In this document: in pieces, positions 16,251 through 24,466 of the stretch | Numbering within the stretch: the stretch's first letter is position 1 | Layout: every line of letters begins with the position of its first letter | Source of the DNA: JAJDXO01 sp965213765 | Lineage (GTDB): Bacteria > Pseudomonadota > Alphaproteobacteria > Rhodospirillales > UBA2165 | DNA: 64,000 nt | Reading direction: 5' to 3' | Assembly: GCA_965213765.1 (NCBI GenBank) | Contig: OZ243926.1 | Span: 2,790,001 to 2,854,000, forward strand | Program-made: the position numbers and the translations under genes | The notes under the pieces: model-generated | The model's database searches: none | What the model saw: only the letters and a program-made list of their open reading frames with translations | What the model was told of the DNA's origin: nothing

Positions 16251-17265
16251 TGCCTAGGGGCAGCAGCACCGTGCTTCCCGTCGTTTTGCCCGCCTCCAGA
16301 TCGGCGTGGGCCCGGGCGGCGTCCTTCAACGCATAGGTCTGATCGACGGTCGCCTTCACCCCGCCGGCGCGCACCACATCGAACAGCGCGCCGCAGAGCT
16401 CGAGCATTTCGTCCCGGGTCCGCGTGAAGTCGCGAAGCGCCGTCTTGGTGACGAAGATGGAGCCGCTTTCCATCAGGAGGTGCGGGTCGATGGGCGGGAT
16501 GGGGCCCGAGATATTGCCGAAATTGATCAGGGTGCCCCGGGTCTTGAGGGACTTCACCGACGCCTCCCACACCGCCCGGCCGACGGGATCGTAAATCACG
16601 TCGACGCCCGCGCCGCCGGTGATTTCGAGCACGGCGCCCGAGAAATCCCCTTCCCGGTTGTTGAGCGCGTGGTCGCACCCCAGCGCCAGAATGCGGCGGG
16701 CCTTCTCCTCGGACCCCACCGTGCCGATGACCGTGGCGCCCAGGCGCTTGGCCCATTGGACGAGAATGGTGCCGACGCCGCCGGATGCCGCGTGGACCAT
16801 CACGGTCCGGCCCTCCGCGACCGGATAGGCCTTGCGCAGCAAATAGCTCGCCGTCATGCCCTTGACCATGATGGCGGCCGCCGTCCGGTCGTCGATGTCG
16901 CCGGGGATGGGCACCAGTTCGGCGGCCTCGATATTTCGCCTTTCCGCGTCCGCGCCGTGCTTGCGCCGAAGCCCGTAGGCGACCCGGTCGCCTTCCTTGA
17001 AGTCCGCAACGCCGGGGCCCAGCGCCTCGATCACGCCGGCGGCTTCGCGGCCCGGGATCAGCGGCAGCCGGGATATGACCGAGGCGCCGCCCCCGCCCCG
17101 CCGCGAGCCTGTTTCCGAATAGTTGAGCCCGATGGCGGTGTGCCGCAGCCGAGCCTCGCCCTCGCCCGGGGCCTCCAGGGGCACTTCCTCCCAGCGGAGG
17201 ACCTCGGGCCCGCCGGTCTCGTGGAACCGGATGGCCCGGGTGGTTTCAGGCGCAGATCCGCTCAT
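16108..17265 (-). CDS. Zinc-independent quinone oxidoreductase (QOR/zeta-crystallin type), repeat-extended C-terminus
   Basis: NADPH-dependent MDR-family reductase. Of 385 residues, the first ~335 match the QOR fold: RFHETGGPEVLRWEEVPL, LNYSETG, PLIPGREAAGVIEALG, the nucleotide-binding VHAASGGVGTILVQWAKRLG and the closing TTGSTVLLP. The paralogue immediately upstream stops right after TTGSTVLLP; here the frame runs on for 49 residues (LGMNGTAPSPSRR and so on) through the palindromic repeat to a TGA at 16108. The string CCCCTAGG at the junction suggests that one extra C moved an original TAG out of frame. The tail is therefore probably a recent non-functional extension. Start ATG at 17265. Confidence 0.85.
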   Translation of the reverse strand: MSGSAPETTRAIRFHETGGPEVLRWEEVPLEAPGEGEARLRHTAIGLNYSETGSRRGGGGASVISRLPLIPGREAAGVIEALGPGVADFKEGDRVAYGLRRKHGADAERRNIEAAELVPIPGDIDDRTAAAIMVKGMTASYLLRKAYPVAEGRTVMVHAASGGVGTILVQWAKRLGATVIGTVGSEEKARRILALGCDHALNNREGDFSGAVLEITGGAGVDVIYDPVGRAVWEASVKSLKTRGTLINFGNISGPIPPIDPHLLMESGSIFVTKTALRDFTRTRDEMLELCGALFDVVRAGGVKATVDQTYALKDAARAHADLEAGKTTGSTVLLPLGMNGTAPSPSRRPSPRGRGSLLCVPSPPSSGGEGCEGLASPRAIAVAG

Positions 17266-17303
17266 GGCCCGCCCATGGCCCCGCTCACGCCCCCCGCTCC
17301 GGC

Positions 17304-18281
17304 CTATGGCAGGAGGACCGTCGAGCCGGTGGTTTTGCGCGCCGCCAGGTCCATATGCGCCTGGGCGGTATCCGACAGCGGATAGGTCTGGTTGATTTCG
17401 ATGGAGACGTCCCCGGCCGCGACCACGTCGAACAGATCCTTGGCCGCCGCCAGCCGCCTGGAGTGATCGTCGGTATAGTTGAACAGGGTCGGGCGGTTGA
17501 GGAACAGCGATCCCTTGGCCATCAGGGTGAGCGGCGCGACGTCCGGGGCCGGGCCGGAGGCATTGCCGAAATTGACCAGGAAGCCCCACGGCGACAGACA
17601 GTCCAGGGACTTCTCGAAGGTGTCCTTGCCCACCGAATCGTAAACCACGGGGACGCCCTGGCCGCCGGTGATCTCCTTCACCCGTTCGGCGAAACCCTCT
17701 TCGTTGTAGTTGATCACGTGATCGGCGCCGTGGTCCTCGGCCTGCTTGGCCTTGGCCGCCGAGCCCACGGTGCCGATGACCGTCGCGCCCAGATGTCTGG
17801 CCCACTGGACCAGGATGGAGCCGACGCCGCCGGCCGCCGCATGCACCAGCACATGATCGCCTTTCCGCACGGCGTAGGATTTGAACAGCAGCATGTGGGC
17901 GGTCATGCCCTTCAGCATCATGGCGGCCGCGGTCCGGTCGTCGACCGCGTCCGGGACCGGCACCAGGACGCCGGCGGGCATCACCCGGGCTTCGGCGTAG
18001 GAGCCCAGTTGTCCGCCGGCATAGGCGACCCGCTGGCCGGCCTCGATCCCCTCGACCCCGGGACCGACCGCCTCGACCACGCCGGCGCCCTCGGTGCCGA
18101 GCGTCAGGGGGAGATCGGGCAGCGGATACAACCCGGAGCGCTGATAGATGTCGATGAAATTGAGACCGACCGCGGTGTGCCTGATGCGAACCTCGCCCTC
18201 CCCGGGATCGCCCACATCGACGTCTTCCCAAGTGAGAACTTCGGGCCCGCCGGTTTCATGGATACGGATTGCTTTGGTCAT
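17304..18281 (-). CDS. Quinone oxidoreductase, NADPH-dependent (QOR/zeta-crystallin type)
   Basis: A 325-residue MDR-superfamily reductase that passes electrons from NADPH to quinones or related electrophiles. Features: AIRIHETGGPEVLTWEDVDV, the QOR hallmark AVGLNFIDIYQRSGLY, LTLGTEGAGVVEAVGPGV, MMLKGMTAHMLLF, AAAGGVGSILVQWARHLGA (Rossmann loop) and the C-terminus AARKTTGSTVLLP. No zinc-ligand cysteines are seen. The ATG at 18281 matches the family start. It lies 38 nt before a diverged tandem paralogue; the two probably arose by duplication and form one transcription unit. Confidence 0.93.
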   Translation of the reverse strand: MTKAIRIHETGGPEVLTWEDVDVGDPGEGEVRIRHTAVGLNFIDIYQRSGLYPLPDLPLTLGTEGAGVVEAVGPGVEGIEAGQRVAYAGGQLGSYAEARVMPAGVLVPVPDAVDDRTAAAMMLKGMTAHMLLFKSYAVRKGDHVLVHAAAGGVGSILVQWARHLGATVIGTVGSAAKAKQAEDHGADHVINYNEEGFAERVKEITGGQGVPVVYDSVGKDTFEKSLDCLSPWGFLVNFGNASGPAPDVAPLTLMAKGSLFLNRPTLFNYTDDHSRRLAAAKDLFDVVAAGDVSIEINQTYPLSDTAQAHMDLAARKTTGSTVLLP

Positions 18282-18318
18282 GTCTCGGTTTCCTGATGCT
18301 GGGAATTGGATGGGTGAA

Positions 18319-18786
18319 TCAATGGAGCGTGATGCCTTCGAGATGCAGCAGCGCGCGCTTGGTCTCGAGGCCGCCATACCCCGAATAGCCGGTCATGGCG
18401 CCATTGGCGCCGACCACCCGGTGACACGGAATGATGATCGGAATGGGATTGCGTCCGCAGGCGCCGCCGACGGCGCGGGGCGCCGAACCGACGGCGGCCG
18501 CGATGTCGCCGTAGGTCCTGAGCGCGCCGTAGGGGATCCCGGACATGGCCCGGCAGACGGCCCGTTGAAATTCGGTGCCGGGCGGCGCCAGGGGGAGATC
18601 GAAGATTTCGAGGTCGCGCCGGAAATATGCCGCGAGCTGGTCCCTGGCGGCCCGGAGAAGCCCGGTCCCGTCTCCGCCGGGGGCCGGTCCGTTTGGGACC
18701 AGCCCCCAGTCGAGAGAGACGATGGCGCCGTCGTCTTCGAAGACGGTCAGGGCGCCAATGGGGCTCTGGAGCGACAGATACGGCAT
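18319..18786 (-). CDS. ogt: Methylated-DNA--protein-cysteine methyltransferase
   Basis: Suicide DNA-repair enzyme that transfers alkyl groups from O6-alkylguanine to its own cysteine. The 155-residue product contains TEFQRAVCRAMSGIPYGALRTYG (HTH), the Asn-hinge region VGGACGRNPIPIIIPCHRVVG with acceptor Cys in PCHRV, and GYSGYGGLETKRALLHLEG. Short single-domain Ogt-like form without an Ada regulatory domain. It sits between the DUF255 protein gene (7 nt upstream) and the QOR pair, so a minus-strand operon of four genes is plausible. Confidence 0.92.
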   Translation of the reverse strand: MPYLSLQSPIGALTVFEDDGAIVSLDWGLVPNGPAPGGDGTGLLRAARDQLAAYFRRDLEIFDLPLAPPGTEFQRAVCRAMSGIPYGALRTYGDIAAAVGSAPRAVGGACGRNPIPIIIPCHRVVGANGAMTGYSGYGGLETKRALLHLEGITLH

Positions 18787-18793
18787 GGAGCGT

Positions 18794-20821
18794 TTATAGC
18801 CGCTGCAACTCGGCCATCAAGTCCTCCGGCGAGCTTTGGGGCGGACCGCAGGCGGGGCCGGCGCAGACGTAGGCGGCCGGCTTGCCGGCCACTTGCGTCT
18901 TGCCCGCCGCCGGATGATTTTGGGGAAGCGCCGCATCCGGCGGGGTGACCGACAGGACCAGATTCGGGCGGCCGGCCCTGCGGGCGGCATCGGCGAGCGC
19001 AACCGTCTCCGCCGCCGCCGGATCGCCGATCACCGCCACCTGGATCGCCCGGGCGAGGGTCTCGATGCCGTTGAGGGCGGAGGGCATGTTGATCAGCTGT
19101 TCGGACGATGACGCGGTAAACGACCGGGCGGTATTCTCAGCGCGCCGGCGATGATCCTCATTGCCGGTCAGGTGATAGAGGCGGGCCAGCACGTCGATCA
19201 TGGTGCCGTTGCCGGCGGGCGTCGCGTTGTCGAAGGCGGTCCGGGTGCGGATGATCAAATCCGTCGCGTCGTCGGGTGAGAAGAAATAGCCGCCGCCCGC
19301 CTCGTCCCAGTAGCGGCGATTGGCGGTTGCCGTCCAGGTTTCGGCGTGGCCGAGATAGGCGGCCTCACCGGTGGATTGGTGCAGCGCCAGGGCGGCGCGG
19401 GCCATTTGCGCATAGTCGTCGAGCACGTCTTCCGGTTTGGCGGCCCCGCCCCGCCACGAATGGCGGAGCCTGCCGTCATCGTCCATCTCGGCGACGATGA
19501 ATTGGAACGCCCGCCTGGCGGCGCCGATCCAATCGGGCTCGCCGAAAACGCCGCCGGCGACGGCAAGGCCGGTGATCATCAGGCCGTTCCAGTCGGCGAG
19601 CACCTTGTCGTCGAGGCCCGGGCGCTCACGGGTCTCGCGGGCGGCCCACAGGGTCCGGCGCATGGCCTGCCGGCGTGCTTCGGTTGCGGGTTCGGGCAGC
19701 GTCAGGTCGTGCAGCCGGTTGAGGATGGTCGAGCCTTCCCAGTTGCCGCCGGGGGCGACGTCGTAGGCCTGTTTGAACTCTTCCGCCCCGTCGCCGAGCA
19801 GGCTGTCGATTTCCTCTTCGCGCCAGATGTAGAACGTCCCCTCGCCCCCTTCGCTGTCGGCATCGAGGGTCCCGGCGAAGCCGCCGCCGTCGAGCAGCAT
19901 CTCGCGCATCAGCCACGCAACCGTCTCCCGGGCGCGGGCGCGGTACAGCGCCGAGCCCGTATCCGCCCAGGCGTAGACCAGCAGCTCCAGCAGCTGGCCG
20001 TTGTCGTAGAGCATCTTTTCGAAGTGGGGGACCAGCCACCCCTCATCCGTCGAGTAGCGGGCGAAGCCGCCGCCCAGGTGGTCGTAGATGCCGCCCTGGC
20101 ACATATTGTCCAGGGTCACGGTCACGGCCTGCTTGAACTCGTCGCGGCCGGTGCGGCGGTAGGCCCGCCACAGCATGTTGAAGAAGGCCGGCTGGGGAAA
20201 TTTCGGCGCGCCCAGCGTGCCGCCCGACGTGGGGTCGACGATCCGCAGCGCGGCCTCGGCAATGCCGTCGATCTGGTCGGCGGATTGGATGCCCGCCCAG
20301 CCGGCGTCATCCGGCTTGGAGAAGTCCGCCAGCGCCGTGTTGAGCGCCTCGACGTTCTTGTCGATTTTTTCCGGATCATCGCGGTAGGTCTTCGCAATCG
20401 CCTGGAGAACCTCGGGAAAGCCGGGCCGGCCCCAGCGCGGCGATGGCGGGAAATAGGTGCCGCCCCAGAACGGCCGCGCGTCCGGGGTCAGGAACATGGT
20501 CAGCGGCCAGCCGCCCTGCTGCCCCATCAAGGCCAACGCCGTTTGATAGATGCTGTCGAGGTCGGGCCGCTCCTCCCGGTCGACCTTGATGTTGACGAAC
20601 AACTCGTTCATCAGCTTGGCGATGTCGTCGGATTCGAAGCTCTCATGGGCCATCACATGACACCAGTGGCAGGCGGCGTAGCCGACCGACAGGAGGATGG
20701 GTTTGTTCTCCGCCCTGGCGCGGTCGAGGGCCTCTTGGTTCCAGGCGTGCCAGCGGACCGGATTGTCCTTGTGCTGCAGCAGATAGGGGCTGGCTTCGTT
20801 GGCGAGAAGGTTTGCCGGCAT
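18794..20821 (-). CDS. DUF255/YyaL-type protein with thioredoxin-like N-terminal domain
   Basis: A 675-residue cytosolic protein of the YyaL/SPATA20 group. Residues about 1-165 form the thioredoxin-like DUF255 domain: ASPYLLQHKDNPVRWHAWN, LLSVGYAACHWCHVMAHESF with the CxxC-type motif, and GGWPLTMFLTPDARPFWGGT. The remainder is an alpha/alpha-barrel like that of glycosidases and epimerases, for example GGIYDHLGGGFARYSTDEGW. The substrate is unknown; such proteins are inferred to act on thiols or sugars. The ATG at 20821 is family-typical. First gene of a putative operon with ogt and two quinone reductases. Confidence 0.9.
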   Translation of the reverse strand: MPANLLANEASPYLLQHKDNPVRWHAWNQEALDRARAENKPILLSVGYAACHWCHVMAHESFESDDIAKLMNELFVNIKVDREERPDLDSIYQTALALMGQQGGWPLTMFLTPDARPFWGGTYFPPSPRWGRPGFPEVLQAIAKTYRDDPEKIDKNVEALNTALADFSKPDDAGWAGIQSADQIDGIAEAALRIVDPTSGGTLGAPKFPQPAFFNMLWRAYRRTGRDEFKQAVTVTLDNMCQGGIYDHLGGGFARYSTDEGWLVPHFEKMLYDNGQLLELLVYAWADTGSALYRARARETVAWLMREMLLDGGGFAGTLDADSEGGEGTFYIWREEEIDSLLGDGAEEFKQAYDVAPGGNWEGSTILNRLHDLTLPEPATEARRQAMRRTLWAARETRERPGLDDKVLADWNGLMITGLAVAGGVFGEPDWIGAARRAFQFIVAEMDDDGRLRHSWRGGAAKPEDVLDDYAQMARAALALHQSTGEAAYLGHAETWTATANRRYWDEAGGGYFFSPDDATDLIIRTRTAFDNATPAGNGTMIDVLARLYHLTGNEDHRRRAENTARSFTASSSEQLINMPSALNGIETLARAIQVAVIGDPAAAETVALADAARRAGRPNLVLSVTPPDAALPQNHPAAGKTQVAGKPAAYVCAGPACGPPQSSPEDLMAELQRL

Positions 20822-20992
20822 GGTTTTGTTCCTGGGGTTTATTCCTGGTTGCCGCCGGTGGGCGGGAGACATAAAGTCGGCGCGCCGCCGCGGGGGATGG
20901 GGACCGCGGACCGTAGCCCGCCGGCGCCGCAATAAAAACCGCAATTTGAGGACGGACTTGGGGGAATCTTCCAGTATTGAGAGAAGTAATTT

Positions 20993-20998
20993 TATAAT
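20993..20998 (+). promoter_or_regulatory. Putative -10 element (TATAAT) of mnmE
   Basis: A perfect TATAAT in AT-rich DNA 21 nt before the mnmE ATG. The -35 region at proper spacing is weak, so this is only a partial promoter match. Confidence 0.4.
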
Positions 20999-21019
20999 GT
21001 TATCGATTTAGTTGAAATC

Positions 21020-22393
21020 ATGGGCACCGAAACGACAGATACGATTTGCGCGCTGGCATCGGGGAGCGGTAAGGCCGGCATCGCCGTGTTTCGCGTTTCG
21101 GGCCCGAACGCCGGATGGATTCTGCAACGGTTGACGGGCCGGGACGAGTTCGAGCCCCGCCGGGTCTATCGCGCCGAATTTTCGAATCCCGCTTCGAATG
21201 AGGTCATCGACGACGGCCTGGCGCTCTATTTTTCGGCCCCGAACAGCTTTACCGGCGAGGATGTGGCGGAAATTCATATTCATGGCGGCCGCGCCGTGAC
21301 CGCCGATATGCTGTCGGCCATCTCGGGCGTTGGCGGGGTAAGGCTGGCCGAGCCGGGAGAGTTCACCCGCCGCGCATTTACCAACGGCAAAATGGACCTG
21401 ACCGCCGCCGAGGCGCTGGCCGACCTTGTGGACGCGGAAACCACGGCGCAGCGCCGCCAGGCGCGCCGCCAGCTGAGCGGCGCCCTCGGCGATTTGTGTT
21501 TGGGGTGGCGCGCCCGCCTGGTTCGCGCCATCGCCTATTTCGAAGCGGAGATCGATTTCTCCGACGAAGATCTGCCCGACGGGCTGCCGGCCCAAACGGC
21601 TGCCGAAATCGGCGCCATCCGGGGCGAAATCGAATCGCGGCTGGCCGACCGGCAAACCGGCGAGCGTATCCGCGACGGCTTGCGGGTTGCCATCATCGGA
21701 CCGCCCAACGCCGGGAAGTCCACCCTGCTGAACTGCCTGGCGGGCCGTGACGCGGCGATCGTTTCCGAGACCGCGGGAACCACCCGGGACGTGATCGAGG
21801 TCCATCTCGACCTCGGGGGCTATGCGGTGATTCTCGCCGACACGGCCGGCATCCGGGCCACCGGGGATGCCGTTGAAGCCGAGGGGGTGCGGCGGGCGGC
21901 GCGGACCGCCGCCGACGCGGATGTGCGACTCGTGGTCCTCGATGGCGCAACCTGGCCGGAGCTTCCGCCGGATGTCGCCGGCGCGGCGGCCCCCGAGGAT
22001 ATCGTGGTGCTCAACAAGTGTGACCTGATTGATGCGGATGTGATTGATGCCGGCGTGATTGATGCGGACGTGATCAAGGGGGAGTCGGACCTGTCGCCGC
22101 TGCCCGTTTCCGCGCTCGGCGGCGCCGGGATGGATATGGTGGTCGCCGAACTCACCCGGCGGGTGTCCCGCTTGTCGGGCGGCGGCGAAGCACCGGTCAT
22201 TACCCGGACCCGGCATCGCGCCGCCCTCGAAAAATGCGTCGAGGCCCTGACCCGGTTCGACCCGGAGAAGTCCAGCGAGCTGGCCGCCGAGGATCTCCGC
22301 TTGGCGGCGCGGTCCCTGGGCCGGGTCATTGGCGAGATCGATGTGGAGGATATCCTGGATGTCGTTTTTCGGGATTTTTGTATCGGCAAATAA
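21020..22393 (+). CDS. mnmE: tRNA-5-carboxymethylaminomethyluridine(34) synthesis GTPase MnmE
   Basis: MnmE with MnmG builds the cmnm5 modification at wobble U34 of certain tRNAs. The 457-residue product has an N-terminal folate-binding domain (TICALASGSGKAGIAVFRVS, LAEPGEFTRRAFTNGKMDL) and an inserted G domain: G1 GPPNAGKS, G2 TAGTTRD, G3 DTAGIR, G4 NKCD. It ends in the invariant CIGK whose Cys is functional. Directly after NKCD there is an unusual run LIDADVIDAGVIDADVI, encoded by three tandem 15-bp units. First gene of the mnmE-mnmG-rsmG-parAB cluster. Confidence 0.95.
   Translation: MGTETTDTICALASGSGKAGIAVFRVSGPNAGWILQRLTGRDEFEPRRVYRAEFSNPASNEVIDDGLALYFSAPNSFTGEDVAEIHIHGGRAVTADMLSAISGVGGVRLAEPGEFTRRAFTNGKMDLTAAEALADLVDAETTAQRRQARRQLSGALGDLCLGWRARLVRAIAYFEAEIDFSDEDLPDGLPAQTAAEIGAIRGEIESRLADRQTGERIRDGLRVAIIGPPNAGKSTLLNCLAGRDAAIVSETAGTTRDVIEVHLDLGGYAVILADTAGIRATGDAVEAEGVRRAARTAADADVRLVVLDGATWPELPPDVAGAAAPEDIVVLNKCDLIDADVIDAGVIDADVIKGESDLSPLPVSALGGAGMDMVVAELTRRVSRLSGGGEAPVITRTRHRAALEKCVEALTRFDPEKSSELAAEDLRLAARSLGRVIGEIDVEDILDVVFRDFCIGK
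22031..22075 (+). repeat. 15-bp tandem repeat (three units) inside the mnmE G domain
   Basis: GATGCGGATGTGATT, GATGCCGGCGTGATT and GATGCGGACGTGATC follow each other in frame, encoding D-A-D/G-V-I three times immediately after the G4 motif. Confidence 0.85.
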
Positions 22394-22417
22394 TCCGAAC
22401 GGGCCTCACCACACGGG

Positions 22418-22433
22418 TGTTTCACGTGAAACA
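22418..22433. promoter_or_regulatory. parS centromere site 1 (TGTTTCACGTGAAACA)
   Basis: A perfect 16-bp palindrome identical to the ParB-binding consensus, in the mnmE-mnmG gap about 11 kb from the predicted origin and 3 kb upstream of parAB. ParB should load here and spread for chromosome segregation. Confidence 0.92.
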
Positions 22434-22458
22434 CTCCATATATGGGCAGCCACACGGG

Positions 22459-22474
22459 TGTTTCACATGAAACA
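22459..22474. promoter_or_regulatory. parS-like site 2 (one mismatch)
   Basis: TGTTTCACATGAAACA differs from parS at one central base. It lies 41 bp after site 1 inside a duplicated block of about 37 bp (CACACGGGTGTTTCAC through ATATATGG), so it arose by local duplication and one copy then drifted. Confidence 0.75.
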
Positions 22475-22558
22475 CCCTATATATGGAGGGATTGCATGTT
22501 ACCCGGATACGGCCTCGGGGTTTGACTCGATTTGGCCGCAAACCTACATTCCGGTGCG

Positions 22559-24448
22559 ATGACGGATACCGTTACATATGACGTCCTGGTGGTGGGCGGC
22601 GGGCACGCCGGTTGCGAGGCGGCCGCCGCCGCGGCGCGTATGGGCGCGCGGACGGCGCTCCTCACCCATCGCCTCGACACGGTGGGCGAAATGTCCTGCA
22701 ACCCGGCGATCGGCGGCCTCGCCAAGGGTCAATTGGTGCGGGAGGTGGACGCTCTCGACGGGATCATGGGACGGGCCATCGACCGGGCGGGTATTCAGTT
22801 CCGGATGCTCAATCGCCGGAAGGGGCCGGCGGTCCGGGGCCCCCGCGCCCAGGCCGACCGGAAGCTGTATCGCCGGGCGGTCCGGAAGCTGCTTTCCGAA
22901 CAGGAAAATCTCGATCTCATCGCCGCGCCGGTGGAGGACCTGATCCGCGTCAACGATGGCGCCGGCAATGGCGAAGGCGAAGTCGAAGGCGTGGTTACGG
23001 CGGATGGCCGCCGCTGGCGCGCCGGCGCCGTGGTCATCACCACCGGCACTTTTCTTCGCGGACTGATCCACCGGGGCGAAGACCAGACGCCCGCCGGCCG
23101 GGTCGGCGAAAAGCCGTCGGTGGGCCTCGCCGCCGCCCTTGAGCGCCTGGACCTGACCATGGGCCGGCTGAAGACCGGTACGCCGCCGCGGCTGGACGGT
23201 CGGACCATCGATTGGTCCGGGCTGGAGGTTCAGCCCGGAGACGATCCGCCGACGCCGTTTTCCTTTCTCACCGGCAGGATCGGGGTGCCGCAAGTCCCGT
23301 GCCACATCACCGGTACCACGGAGGCCAGCCACGACATCATCCGCGCAAACCTTCACCGGGCGCCCATGTACTCGGGCCGGATCCATGGCGCCGGACCCCG
23401 CTATTGTCCCTCCATCGAAGACAAGGTGGTGCGGTTCGCGGACCGCTCCCGGCACCGGATTTTCCTGGAACCCGAGGGGCTTGACGACCATACGGTCTAC
23501 CCGAACGGAATTTCGACCTCGTTGCCGGCGGACATTCAGCTCGCCATGCTGAAGACGATCCCGGGCCTCGAGAGGGCGGACGTCATCCGCCCCGGCTATG
23601 CCATCGAATACGATTTCGTCGATCCCCGCGAACTCTACCCGAGCCTGGAAACCAAGCGGATCCCCCGGCTGTTTTTGGCCGGCCAGATCAACGGCACGAC
23701 GGGCTACGAAGAGGCCGCCGGCCAGGGGATCATGGCCGGGATCAACGCGGCCCGCCGGGCGGCCGGCGGCGGCCCGGTCGTCCTCGACCGCGCCGATGCC
23801 TATATCGGGGTGATGATCGATGATTTGGTGACCCGCGGCACCCGGGAGCCCTATCGGATGTTCACGTCCCGGGCGGAGTACCGGCTCAGCCTGCGGGCCG
23901 ACAATGCCGATCTCCGGCTGACACCCATCGGCCTCGAAGCCGGGTGCATCGGCCCGGACCGCGCCCGGTCCTTCGCCGGCAAGTCGGCCGCCCTCGATGA
24001 CGCCATGGCCTTCGCCAAATCGGCCGCGGCGACGCCGGGGGAACTGGCCCGTGCGGGCATCAGGGTCAACTGGGACGGCGTACGGCGATCCATCCACGAT
24101 CTGCTGGGCTATCCGGATATCGATCTCGCCCGGCTCGGCGGGCTTTGGCCGGGGCTTGGGAATCTTCGCCCGGACGTCGCCGAACAACTGGAAATATCCG
24201 GCCACTACGCGGGCTACATGGAGCGTCAAGAGGCGGACATCATCAGCTTCAAAAAGCAGGAATCCCTGCACCTGCCCGCGGACCTCGCCTACGAAGACGT
24301 GGCCGGCCTGTCGAACGAAATACGCGGCAAGCTTATCGCGGCCCGCCCGACCACCCTCGGCGCGGCGGCCCGGATTTCGGGCGTTACGCCGGCCGCCCTC
24401 ACCGCGCTGCTGGCCCACGTCCGGCGCCGGCGCGCCGACGCCGCCTGA
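22559..24448 (+). CDS. mnmG: tRNA uridine-5-carboxymethylaminomethyl(34) synthesis enzyme MnmG
   Basis: MnmG (GidA) is the FAD/NADH-dependent partner of MnmE. The 629-residue product starts at ATG 22559 with YDVLVVGGGHAGCEAAAAAA (FAD-binding GxGxxG), then GGLAKGQLVREVDALDGIM, FRMLNRRKGPAVRGPRAQAD, ITTGTFLRGLIHRGE and FLAGQINGTTGYEEAAGQG. A helical C-terminal domain for MnmE/tRNA contact follows (ISGVTPAALTALL). Standard length. The ATG is 165 nt after the mnmE stop; the gap is occupied by the two parS-type sites. Confidence 0.96.
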   Translation: MTDTVTYDVLVVGGGHAGCEAAAAAARMGARTALLTHRLDTVGEMSCNPAIGGLAKGQLVREVDALDGIMGRAIDRAGIQFRMLNRRKGPAVRGPRAQADRKLYRRAVRKLLSEQENLDLIAAPVEDLIRVNDGAGNGEGEVEGVVTADGRRWRAGAVVITTGTFLRGLIHRGEDQTPAGRVGEKPSVGLAAALERLDLTMGRLKTGTPPRLDGRTIDWSGLEVQPGDDPPTPFSFLTGRIGVPQVPCHITGTTEASHDIIRANLHRAPMYSGRIHGAGPRYCPSIEDKVVRFADRSRHRIFLEPEGLDDHTVYPNGISTSLPADIQLAMLKTIPGLERADVIRPGYAIEYDFVDPRELYPSLETKRIPRLFLAGQINGTTGYEEAAGQGIMAGINAARRAAGGGPVVLDRADAYIGVMIDDLVTRGTREPYRMFTSRAEYRLSLRADNADLRLTPIGLEAGCIGPDRARSFAGKSAALDDAMAFAKSAAATPGELARAGIRVNWDGVRRSIHDLLGYPDIDLARLGGLWPGLGNLRPDVAEQLEISGHYAGYMERQEADIISFKKQESLHLPADLAYEDVAGLSNEIRGKLIAARPTTLGAAARISGVTPAALTALLAHVRRRRADAA

Positions 24449-24466
24449 GCCCGCCGCCGCCCCGGT

